Source of the DNA: an uncultured Cryomorphaceae bacterium
GTDB lineage: Bacteria; Bacteroidota; Bacteroidia; Flavobacteriales; Schleiferiaceae
Reading direction: 5' to 3'
Length of the DNA stretch: 5,394 nucleotides
Assembly (NCBI GenBank): GCA_937900215.1
Contig: CALCFH010000251.1
Span: 1-5,394 of the forward strand
The translations under genes and the position numbers were made by a program. Under the pieces are notes generated by a model. That model had not been told where the DNA came from and ran no database searches. It worked only from the letters and a program-made list of their open reading frames with translations. Below are positions 1-5,394 of the stretch, in pieces. The stretch's first letter is position 1. Every line of letters begins with the position of its first letter.

Positions 1-26
1 GCTTGATCCCATTTCAGATTGAATTT

Positions 27-917
27 TTACATCAAATTGGCAGATCGCATAGCCGCTACCAATTGGGCAGATAGTGAGTCAGTAGCTTCAACTAAAGGCA
101 GACGAACGCCAGAATTAAGTATTCCTAAATGACTTAACCCAGACTTAACACCAGCAGGGTTTCCCTCAGCAAATAAGAGCTCCGTTAGTTCAAATAGTCG
201 AAAATGAATACTCCGTGCCTCCTCAATATGTCCCATTCTGGTTTTTTCAACCATACTTGAAAAAGCCTTGCAAGCCAATTGTCCACTTACCGAAATGACA
301 CCTTGAGCACCCATACAAAGCATTGGAAAAGTAAGGTTGTCATCTCCCGAAAGCACCTCAAAATGAGCTGGTTTACCGTTTAAAATTCGTGATATTTGAG
401 TTACATTTCCTGATGCCTCTTTTACCGCAATGACTTTTTTAGAATAATGGGCCAACCGCAGGCAGGTTTCTGCAGAAATATTGGAAACCGTTCTTCCAGG
501 AACATTGTATAGAATAACAGGAAGAGGACTATGATCAATTATGGCTTTAAAATGCTGGAATATACCCTCCTGACTGGGCTTATTGTAATATGGTGCCACA
601 CTTAAAATAGCTGCAAAAGGCTCTGAATTCAAATTGGACAACTCTTCAATAACCGCAGCTGTATTATTTCCCCCTAGCCCCAAAACTATCGGGAGTTTCG
701 CTGTATTGGCCTCTATAATCCATCCAACCACTTCTTCTTTCTCAGATTTGCTTAAAGTGGCAGACTCAGCCGTAGTTCCCATTGCAACTAAGAAGTCCAC
801 CCCGCCTTGAGTACAATGTTCTACAAGTTTAAACAGACCTTCTTTATCTACTGTCCCTGAGGAGGTAAATGGAGTTACTAAGGCTACGCCAGTTCCCCAG
901 TTTTTTAAGTTTTTCAA
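27..917 (-). CDS. dapA: 4-hydroxy-tetrahydrodipicolinate synthase (DapA), TTG start
   Basis: DapA condenses pyruvate with aspartate semialdehyde, the first committed step towards diaminopimelate and lysine, in the cytoplasm. The 296-residue length is normal for this TIM-barrel family. Visible motifs are GTGVALVTPF at the N-terminus, the GTT motif with Thr48/Thr49, PYYNKP with the inter-subunit Tyr111, LYNVPGRT with Tyr137 and Arg142, the Schiff-base lysine Lys166 in IAVKEASGN, and LSGDD. The start is TTG at 917-915, within a TTGA overlap with the stop of the upstream gene. The only ATG just upstream (924-922) is out of frame, and the next in-frame ATG, at residue 46, lies beyond conserved sequence. 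No Shine-Dalgarno is visible, so translation is probably coupled to the upstream gene. Residues that bind inhibitory lysine in E. coli DapA appear changed (Lys57, Lys60 and Ala88 for His53, His56 and Glu84). The function is near certain; the exact start is less so. Confidence 0.96.
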   Translation of the reverse strand: MKNLKNWGTGVALVTPFTSSGTVDKEGLFKLVEHCTQGGVDFLVAMGTTAESATLSKSEKEEVVGWIIEANTAKLPIVLGLGGNNTAAVIEELSNLNSEPFAAILSVAPYYNKPSQEGIFQHFKAIIDHSPLPVILYNVPGRTVSNISAETCLRLAHYSKKVIAVKEASGNVTQISRILNGKPAHFEVLSGDDNLTFPMLCMGAQGVISVSGQLACKAFSSMVEKTRMGHIEEARSIHFRLFELTELLFAEGNPAGVKSGLSHLGILNSGVRLPLVEATDSLSAQLVAAMRSANLM

Positions 918-1477
918 GCCGCATTGATTTGCTGCAAATATCGCAACATCTCTGAACCATAGTTCATAGGCTTCATACTTTCTGGCCGGAATAAAACCAA
1001 ATCGAATAAACTATAAGAATCATCAAAAGTACCCACTCGGCAATCTGCAATTATTCTAGAACAGATGTACTGAATAGTTAAATTTGGTTGCTCCGCTAAA
1101 CAGAATAGAATATTGTACTCTGCCGACAGATACGGACGAATCCAATCTCCTTTGGGTTGTCCAAATAGATTTAAAGCCTTCTTTCCAAATATTTTAAAAG
1201 TGGGATGATGAGCCGTATTATCTTCCAATTTAGGATCAAATAGAAGAACTTCTACCTTCTTCTCTTTTGAATTGAGTAAGGCATACAATGCCTCCCAAGA
1301 CTTAATGTTCCAATTATCGTCTAAAATTCCAACTATCAAAATTGTACGCACTGATTTCCAGCCTCCATAGCCTTTAGAACTAGTGGATGGCTTTTTTCTC
1401 TGAAGTAAAAATCGTGCAATCGACTCTTGAAGCATAAATTGAATTCTGATCTCTTCCAAATTTACCCAAATTTGCAT
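914..1477 (-). CDS. DUF6913-like conserved protein of unknown function
   Basis: This 187-residue protein resembles, from memory, the Bacteroidota family DUF6913, whose members often lie next to dapA and ligA. Its function is unknown. The N-terminal 40 residues are basic and include an amphipathic stretch (about 15-30). A beta strand with VRTILIVGILDD follows (43-54), then a helix, a second strand VEVLLFD (75-81), a strand at NILFCLAEQ (122-130), and a C-terminal block with DCRVG, FDLVLFRP and a YLQQIN tail. The alternation suggests an alpha/beta fold. There is no signal peptide or membrane segment, so it is probably cytoplasmic. Its stop overlaps the dapA start by 4 bases, pointing to co-translation. 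The start may instead be the ATG of Met15 (1435-1433), giving 173 residues beginning MLQESIARFLL; a promoter-like box lies between the two candidate starts. The gene is real with high confidence, the family assignment is moderate, and no function is claimed. Confidence 0.85.
   Translation of the reverse strand: MQIWVNLEEIRIQFMLQESIARFLLQRKKPSTSSKGYGGWKSVRTILIVGILDDNWNIKSWEALYALLNSKEKKVEVLLFDPKLEDNTAHHPTFKIFGKKALNLFGQPKGDWIRPYLSAEYNILFCLAEQPNLTIQYICSRIIADCRVGTFDDSYSLFDLVLFRPESMKPMNYGSEMLRYLQQINAA
1456..1473. repeat. 8-base direct repeat CCAAATTT, 10-base period
   Basis: CCAAATTT occurs at 1456-1463 and again at 1466-1473, so the copies are spaced by one helical turn. The second copy is part of the perfect palindrome CAAATTTG (1467-1474), and the first overlaps the TAAATTTG box on the minus strand. 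This could be a tandem protein-binding site or simple chance. Confidence 0.3.
1457..1464 (-). promoter_or_regulatory. candidate Bacteroidota -7 box (TAAATTTG) for the DUF6913-like gene and dapA
   Basis: Read on the minus strand, the eight bases are TAAATTTG, an exact match to the Bacteroidota -7 consensus TAnnTTTG. The box lies about 20 bases ahead of the second ATG (1435) of the DUF6913-like gene, so it only makes sense as a promoter if that ATG is the real start. No TTG or TTTG lies at the usual distance upstream for a -33 element, and AT-rich DNA yields such octamers by chance, so confidence is low. Confidence 0.25.
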
Positions 1478-1521
1478 TGAGATTCTTTACTCGTTCACCG
1501 AATTCAATTAATCAACTAGAA

Positions 1522-2268
1522 ATGAGACTATTATTTTATTCACTTAATTGTTTATTACTTTTTTCTTGTGCTTCTAGAAGGATGTCGATTGAAACATTAA
1601 ATACATCCAAACTAATTGGTATTGAAAGTCTTGCAAATGATTCAATGACTAAAGAATTTCAAATTCTCACACAATTTTATAGAGATTCATTAGGCAAACA
1701 AATGAATGAGCTTCTTTTTGTAAATCCTAAAACTATGCGTAGAGGAAATGAAATGGATAGCCTTTACCAAAAAAGACTCTGGAACTGGGTGACAGATGCA
1801 GTTATGTGGTATAGCAAAGATTCACTTAATTGGGAGTCAGACATTTGCATTTTAAATAAGGGTGGTTTTAGAAGAGATATAGATTCCGGAAGTGTTTCTG
1901 TTCGCGACATTTTTGAGTTGCTTCCCTTTGAAAATTATCTGGTAGAGGTTGAGTTGGAAGAAGACGGTTATAGAGAAATGAAAACCTACCTCTTTGGTAC
2001 TGTGCAACCTCAGAAAGGACTGCGCTTAGGTTATAAAGGGGACCAATTGGTCTCAATAGAATTGGAGGCTCAATTAAATAAGGCAAAAAAGAGTGTCAAA
2101 GTAGTTACCATAAACTATTTGGCAGATGGTGGAGATTATATGGCTTTTTTCGAGGGAAAGCCAAGAACAACCTCTACGATTCTAATTCGCGATGCAATGA
2201 TTGCCTATCTAAAAGCATTTCCCGCACATTTTCCAACAATAGATTCAAGAACCTATGTCATTGAATAG
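1522..2268 (+). CDS. lipoprotein with 5'-nucleotidase C-terminal (substrate-binding) domain
   Basis: This 248-residue protein carries only the C-terminal domain of UshA-like 5'-nucleotidases, which in the family binds the nucleoside part of the substrate and has no metal centre. The ATG at 1522 is chosen because it gives a classic lipoprotein signal: Met-Arg, a hydrophobic stretch, and the lipobox LFSC with lipidated Cys16. A longer reading from TTG at 1477 would bury this signal. Domain landmarks are NWVTDAV (about 88-94), NKGGFRRDI (112-120), VSVRDIFELLPFEN (125-138, with the Phe and Asn of the family's PFGN motif), NYLADGGD (198-205, Tyr where UshA has its stacking Phe) and IDSRTYVIE at the C-terminus, matching the usual DGRI ending. 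It overlaps the downstream metallophosphatase by 14 bases, so the two products very likely act together in the envelope. The mature N-terminus (CASRRM) lacks an obvious acidic surface-export signal. Confidence 0.93.
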   Translation: MRLLFYSLNCLLLFSCASRRMSIETLNTSKLIGIESLANDSMTKEFQILTQFYRDSLGKQMNELLFVNPKTMRRGNEMDSLYQKRLWNWVTDAVMWYSKDSLNWESDICILNKGGFRRDIDSGSVSVRDIFELLPFENYLVEVELEEDGYREMKTYLFGTVQPQKGLRLGYKGDQLVSIELEAQLNKAKKSVKVVTINYLADGGDYMAFFEGKPRTTSTILIRDAMIAYLKAFPAHFPTIDSRTYVIE

Positions 2269-3163
2269 AAGAGATTTTCTGAAATACGGAGCACTTGCCA
2301 GCGCTGCGAGTTTTATGCCTATCGATTTGGTTTCGAGCTCGCAGAATACGAACCTCTGTATTCTCCATACCAACGATACCCATAGTCGAATCGATCCGTT
2401 TCCAGCCACCGATTCAAAATATCCAAACATGGGCGGAGTTTTGGGTAGAATGGCTATGATAGAGTTAATGCGAAAAAGCGAGCAGAATCTGCTCTTGTTT
2501 GATGCGGGTGATATTTTTCAAGGCACCCCCTATTTCAACTATTTTAAGGGAGAAATTGAAATTAAACTGATGTCGGAGATGAAATACGATGCGGCAACCA
2601 TGGGCAATCACGATTTTGATGCAGGATTAGATGGATTTGAAAAGCAGTTGAAGCACGCCCGCTTTCCTTTTATTACTTCCAACTATCTCTTTAAAAATAC
2701 AATCCTTGAAGGTCGAACCGTCGAAAACGAAATCTTTAAAAAAGGACAATGGAAAGTAGGCGTTTTTGGATTGGGAATTGAGTTGGATGGATTGGTGCAG
2801 AAAATTCAATTCAAGGAGACTGAATATCTAGATCCAGTTGAAGTAGCACAAGAACAGATTAAACAATTAAAAAGAAAGGGATGCAATCTTATTGTTTGTC
2901 TCTCTCACTTGGGATATAAGTACAAAAACGCAAAAATCTCAGACCTTCTTCTTGCTGAGAAGTGCCCGGAAATTAATATCATTATTGGCGGACATACTCA
3001 TAGTTTTCTAGAAAATGGTCATCTAATCCGTCATCTGGATGGAAAAGAAACACTTGTGGTTCAAACTGGCTGGGGCGGGATAAACCTAGGTAAAATTATT
3101 GTTGAAAAGAAAGATAACCACATTGGCTTTAGATCATGTGAATCAAAAGAAATTCGAGTTTAG
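2255..3163 (+). CDS. Tat-type exported metallophosphatase, 5'-nucleotidase N-terminal catalytic domain
   Basis: This 302-residue protein is the calcineurin-like catalytic domain of the 5'-nucleotidase/UshA family and ends where that domain ends, without a C-terminal domain. The twin-arginine signal is NRRDFLK (residues 4-10) followed by a hydrophobic stretch, so folded, metal-loaded export is expected; no clear AxA cleavage site is visible. All metal and catalytic landmarks are present: Asp41 and His43 in LHTNDTHS, Asp86 in DAGDIFQG, Asn118 and His119 in MGNHDFD, His218 in LSHLG, and His247 and His249 in GGHTHS. A dinuclear metal site hydrolysing nucleotides or other phosphoesters is expected; the exact substrate cannot be told. 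The ATG at 2255 lies inside the end of the preceding lipoprotein gene, which supplies the missing substrate-binding domain. Its TAG stop overlaps the ligA stop on the other strand. Confidence 0.94.
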   Translation: MSLNRRDFLKYGALASAASFMPIDLVSSSQNTNLCILHTNDTHSRIDPFPATDSKYPNMGGVLGRMAMIELMRKSEQNLLLFDAGDIFQGTPYFNYFKGEIEIKLMSEMKYDAATMGNHDFDAGLDGFEKQLKHARFPFITSNYLFKNTILEGRTVENEIFKKGQWKVGVFGLGIELDGLVQKIQFKETEYLDPVEVAQEQIKQLKRKGCNLIVCLSHLGYKYKNAKISDLLLAEKCPEINIIIGGHTHSFLENGHLIRHLDGKETLVVQTGWGGINLGKIIVEKKDNHIGFRSCESKEIRV

Positions 3164-5166
3164 CCAATCATTTTAATAAAATCTTCTTCTGTAATTATCT
3201 CTACATTAAGGTTTTCTGCCTTTTTTCTTTTGGCCGGACCCATATCAGAGCCCGCAATGATAAAACTGGTTTTTGAAGAAACGGAAGATGAAACTTTTCC
3301 TCCATGTTTTTCAATTTCAGACTTAATGGAATCTCTACTGAATTGCTCAAAACTTCCTGAAACAACAATAGATAAACCTTTTAAGACTTCGCTCGCTCCC
3401 TCCTGTTCTTCCACATTCATTTGAAGACCATGAATTTTTAATTCCTCAATTATTCTGAGATTATCGCTGTTCTTAAAAAATTGCAAGAGGCTATCTGCAA
3501 TGCGGTCACCTATCTCATCTACTAGCAATAAACTCTCTTTCTCGGCGGAAATAAGATTGTCCATTGACTTAAAAGCACGCGCTAATTTTTTCGATACAGT
3601 CTCCCCTACAAACCGAATTCCCAAGCCAAATAGAACTTTTTCAAAAGCTTGTCCTTTAGACTTTTCTATCCCATCTAAAATATTTCCAGCCAACTTTTGA
3701 CCAACCCTCTCTAGTTTTAATAAGTCCGCTTCTTTTAAAGTGTATAAATCCGAAACAGTAGATATAAGTCCATTAGACAATAAGAGATCCAGCGTTTCAG
3801 GTCCTATACCTTCAATATCCATCGCCTTGCGGCTGATATAATGCTCCAGACGACCCAGGATCTGAGGCCTACACAACGTACTATTTGGACAATAATGTTG
3901 GGCCTCTCCTTCTTCCCGAATCAATTCTGTAGCACATACTGGGCAATGCGTAATGTATTCAACCTCAGTGGTATTTGGATTTCTCCTTTTCAGATTAACT
4001 CCAACTATTTTTGGGATAATCTCCCCTCCTTTTTCAACAAATACAGAGTCGAGGTAGTGTAGTCCTAGTTTCTTTATTTGATCTGCATTGTGCAAGGAAG
4101 CCCGCTTGACTGTGGTGCCGGCCAATTGAACGGGCGATAAGTTGGCAACAGGGGTAATTGCTCCTGTTCTTCCAACCTGATATTCAATAGATTCTAGTGT
4201 GCTTTCAGCCCTTTCTGTTTCGAACTTATAGGCTATAGCCCATCGCGGTGCTTTGGCTGTAGATCCCAATTCATCTTGAAGCTGAATTTCATTCACCTTC
4301 ACTACTACACCATCTACATCAAAAGGAAGGCTATTTCTTTTACCATCCCAATAGCGTATGAAGGATTCCAGTTGCTCCACATCATTGCAAAGACTTCTCA
4401 TGGTATTGTTTGGCACTTTAAATCCCAATTGTTCACAATAAAGAAGGTTTTCCCAATGACTGTGGGTAAAATCTAAATCGGTTTGTACGGAATAAATGAA
4501 GCAATCGAGTGGCCTTTTAGCCACCTCGGCACTATCCTGCATTTTTAATGATCCGGCAGCCGAGTTACGCGGATTAGCAAATGCTTCCAAGCCCAATTCT
4601 ACTCTTTCTTGATTCATTCTTTGAAAACCCTCCCTTGGCATGAAGATCTCTCCTCTCACCTCAAGAAAATCTGGAATCTTGTTGCCATTCAACTTGAGTG
4701 GAATGGACTGAATAGTGCGGATATTAACGGTTATATCATCTCCTTTAAGCCCATCTCCGCGCGTAACGGCTTTTACTAATTGTCCGTTTTTATATAATAG
4801 ACTAATGGCGGCACCATCGTACTTTAATTCACAGACAAACTCAGGGAAACTACCTAAACTTTTTTCAACCCTAGAGGTGAAATCAAGCAATTCTTCTATT
4901 GAATAGGTGTTCCCTAAACTCAGCATTGGGCGCTGATGAAATACCGTTTGAAAGGATTTGGAAACCGAGCCTCCTACTCTTTGGCTTGGAGAATTTGGAT
5001 CAAAAAATTCAGGGAAGCGCTTTTCAAGTTCAATCAACTTATCCAGTAATACATCAAATTCCTTATCGCTAATTTCAGGACTAGTATTATTGTAATACAA
5101 GGTGTTATGTCGTTCCACCTCTTTTCTAAGCTGTTCTATTTCAAGCTTTCCATTTTCTGTAGTCAT
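3160..5166 (-). CDS. ligA: NAD-dependent DNA ligase (LigA)
   Basis: LigA seals nicks in duplex DNA using NAD, joining Okazaki fragments and completing repair. All domains are present in its 668 residues. Domain Ia contains YYNNTSPEISDKEFD (24-38). The adenylation domain has ELKYDGAA with nucleophile Lys115, plus Glu173, Arg200, Asp285, Lys290 and Lys314, at the same numbers as in E. coli LigA. The OB fold has VGRTGAITPVANL (331-343). The zinc finger is Cys408, Cys411, Cys426 and Cys432. Helix-hairpin-helix repeats (about 450-580) and a C-terminal BRCT domain (about 593-668, with VVSGSF and FIIAGSDMGPAK) complete it. The ATG at 5166 overlaps the prmC stop in ATGA and is preceded by AAAAAAGAGT, a weak purine-rich ribosome site. 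Its stop overlaps that of the convergent metallophosphatase. There is no sign of damage. It is presumably co-transcribed with prmC. Confidence 0.98.
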   Translation of the reverse strand: MTTENGKLEIEQLRKEVERHNTLYYNNTSPEISDKEFDVLLDKLIELEKRFPEFFDPNSPSQRVGGSVSKSFQTVFHQRPMLSLGNTYSIEELLDFTSRVEKSLGSFPEFVCELKYDGAAISLLYKNGQLVKAVTRGDGLKGDDITVNIRTIQSIPLKLNGNKIPDFLEVRGEIFMPREGFQRMNQERVELGLEAFANPRNSAAGSLKMQDSAEVAKRPLDCFIYSVQTDLDFTHSHWENLLYCEQLGFKVPNNTMRSLCNDVEQLESFIRYWDGKRNSLPFDVDGVVVKVNEIQLQDELGSTAKAPRWAIAYKFETERAESTLESIEYQVGRTGAITPVANLSPVQLAGTTVKRASLHNADQIKKLGLHYLDSVFVEKGGEIIPKIVGVNLKRRNPNTTEVEYITHCPVCATELIREEGEAQHYCPNSTLCRPQILGRLEHYISRKAMDIEGIGPETLDLLLSNGLISTVSDLYTLKEADLLKLERVGQKLAGNILDGIEKSKGQAFEKVLFGLGIRFVGETVSKKLARAFKSMDNLISAEKESLLLVDEIGDRIADSLLQFFKNSDNLRIIEELKIHGLQMNVEEQEGASEVLKGLSIVVSGSFEQFSRDSIKSEIEKHGGKVSSSVSSKTSFIIAGSDMGPAKRKKAENLNVEIITEEDFIKMIG

Positions 5167-5394
5167 ACTCTTTTTTGTCCTAAAATAAAACGAGATCTTC
5201 CTGCTAAATCCTTTATTACTTCAACATCGAAACCCTGTTGAACTAGAAACGATTCCACTTTTGAAGCGGTAGGCGGATGTAATTCCAATGCCAAAAATCC
5301 TGAATTCAATAAAAGAAAATTAGCAGAAATACCAATGCACTTATAAAAATAAATTGGATCATCTTGAGGAGAAAACAAGGCCAAATGAGGTTCA
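5163..5394 (-). CDS. prmC: peptide chain release factor N5-glutamine methyltransferase (PrmC/HemK), C-terminal fragment
   Basis: Only the last 77 codons or so lie in the window; the 5' end is beyond the right edge. PrmC methylates the glutamine of the GGQ motif in release factors RF1 and RF2 with S-adenosylmethionine. The open frame continues through the window edge and reads EPHLALFSPQDDP, matching the EPxxALF segment that follows the catalytic NPPY motif in this family. The TTG at 5384 that could be taken as a start is therefore an internal leucine codon. The end reads KDLAGRSRFILG, the usual PrmC terminus (kDlaGrdR), after a strand FLALELHP where the family has an E-h-like motif. The catalytic NPPY itself is off the window. 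The stop TGA (5165-5163) overlaps the ligA ATG by 4 bases, suggesting translational coupling. Confidence 0.9.
   Translation of the reverse strand, partial: EPHLALFSPQDDPIYFYKCIGISANFLLLNSGFLALELHPPTASKVESFLVQQGFDVEVIKDLAGRSRFILGQKRV

Larger units (their letters stand above)
1437..1509. repeat. 10-base inverted repeat flanking the divergent start region
   Basis: AATTGAATTC at 1437-1446 is the exact reverse complement of GAATTCAATT at 1500-1509, with 53 bases between the arms. Matching stops at both ends. Each arm contains the palindrome GAATTC. The arms bracket the 1477 start codon and sit at the edges of the divergent control region, where paired operator sites would be expected. They could equally be chance in AT-rich sequence, and one arm may be coding. 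Confidence 0.35.
1436..1521. promoter_or_regulatory. divergent control region between the DUF6913-like gene and the nucleotidase pair
   Basis: This is the only place in the window where two genes diverge, so promoters for both directions should lie here or just inside the flanking genes. The strictly non-coding part is 1478-1521 (44 bases) if the DUF6913-like gene starts at 1477, and the whole 86 bases if it starts at 1435. It is AT-rich and contains short direct and inverted repeats. For the plus-strand gene, CAAATTTG at 1467-1474 is one base off the Bacteroidota -7 consensus TAnnTTTG, with a TTG at 1439-1441 at a rather long 25-base spacing. It would place transcription about 40 bases before the ATG at 1522. 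That a control region is here is inferred from gene geometry; the individual boxes are tentative. Confidence 0.5.

Noticed and set aside
1..12. ATG on the minus strand at 12-10, possibly the start of a gene after dapA
   Set aside because: Only four codons are visible and they carry no recognisable signal, so it cannot be supported.
844..924. ATG at 924-922 as a start just before dapA
   Set aside because: It is out of frame with dapA and reaches a stop after 26 codons.
1477..1521. N-terminal extension of the lipoprotein gene from TTG at 1477
   Set aside because: It would place 15 polar residues before a textbook lipoprotein signal; the ATG at 1522 fits the signal directly, and the TTG sits opposite the other gene's start codon.
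1868..2809. Minus-strand open frames of 60-72 codons inside the nucleotidase pair
   Set aside because: They lie opposite conserved domain motifs and look like shadows of the coding strand.
3170..3182. AT-only palindrome ATTTTAATAAAAT as a terminator
   Set aside because: The stem is 5 base pairs with no GC and lies inside the conserved end of ligA, so it is too weak to call.
3230..4906. Several plus-strand open frames of 63-73 codons inside ligA
   Set aside because: They are antisense to a full, well conserved ligase, and their translations show no family features or plausible gene starts.
5163..5384. A separate 73-residue gene starting at TTG 5384
   Set aside because: The frame stays open to the window edge and the added residues EPHL complete a PrmC motif, so this is the end of prmC.
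1..5394. Mobile element, CRISPR, toxin-antitoxin or defence system
   Set aside because: No transposase, integrase, repeat array or small paired genes are visible; every gene but one belongs to a recognisable core or envelope family.

Overview
The window looks like a housekeeping stretch of a Bacteroidota chromosome, probably Flavobacteriales or a near relative. This rests on four things. The small protein beside dapA resembles the Bacteroidota family DUF6913. The 5'-nucleotidase is split into a lipoprotein and a separate phosphatase. Start codons lack strong Shine-Dalgarno sequences. The DNA is AT-rich and very tightly packed. The assignment is by recognition only, and no database search was run.

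Layout. On the minus strand, read from the right edge, come the 3' end of prmC (peptide release factor N5-glutamine methyltransferase, cut by the window), then ligA (NAD-dependent DNA ligase, full length), whose start overlaps the prmC stop by 4 bases (ATGA). Further along the same strand come a DUF6913-like gene and dapA (4-hydroxy-tetrahydrodipicolinate synthase), joined by a 4-base TTGA overlap in which dapA appears to start with TTG. Between these two pairs, on the plus strand, sits a two-gene cassette: a lipoprotein carrying the C-terminal substrate-binding domain of 5'-nucleotidases, then, overlapping it by 14 bases, a Tat-type exported metallophosphatase carrying the N-terminal catalytic domain. 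The two halves of a UshA-like enzyme are therefore separate genes in reversed order.

The cassette is transcribed divergently from the DUF6913-like gene and dapA across a region of 44 to 86 bases (positions 1478-1521, or 1436-1521 if the downstream start of the DUF6913-like gene is used). It converges on ligA with stop codons that overlap. No non-coding stretch longer than about 90 bases exists, and I see no RNA gene, CRISPR array, mobile element or convincing intrinsic terminator.

Working together: LigA (nick sealing), PrmC (release factor methylation) and DapA (first committed step of lysine/diaminopimelate synthesis) are core functions. The plus-strand pair probably forms a cell-envelope nucleotide- or phosphoester-scavenging enzyme. 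I found no previously undescribed defence or mobile system. The points most worth a second look are the split, differently exported nucleotidase, the DUF6913-like gene of unknown function, the predicted loss of lysine feedback contacts in DapA, and the repeat-rich divergent control region.
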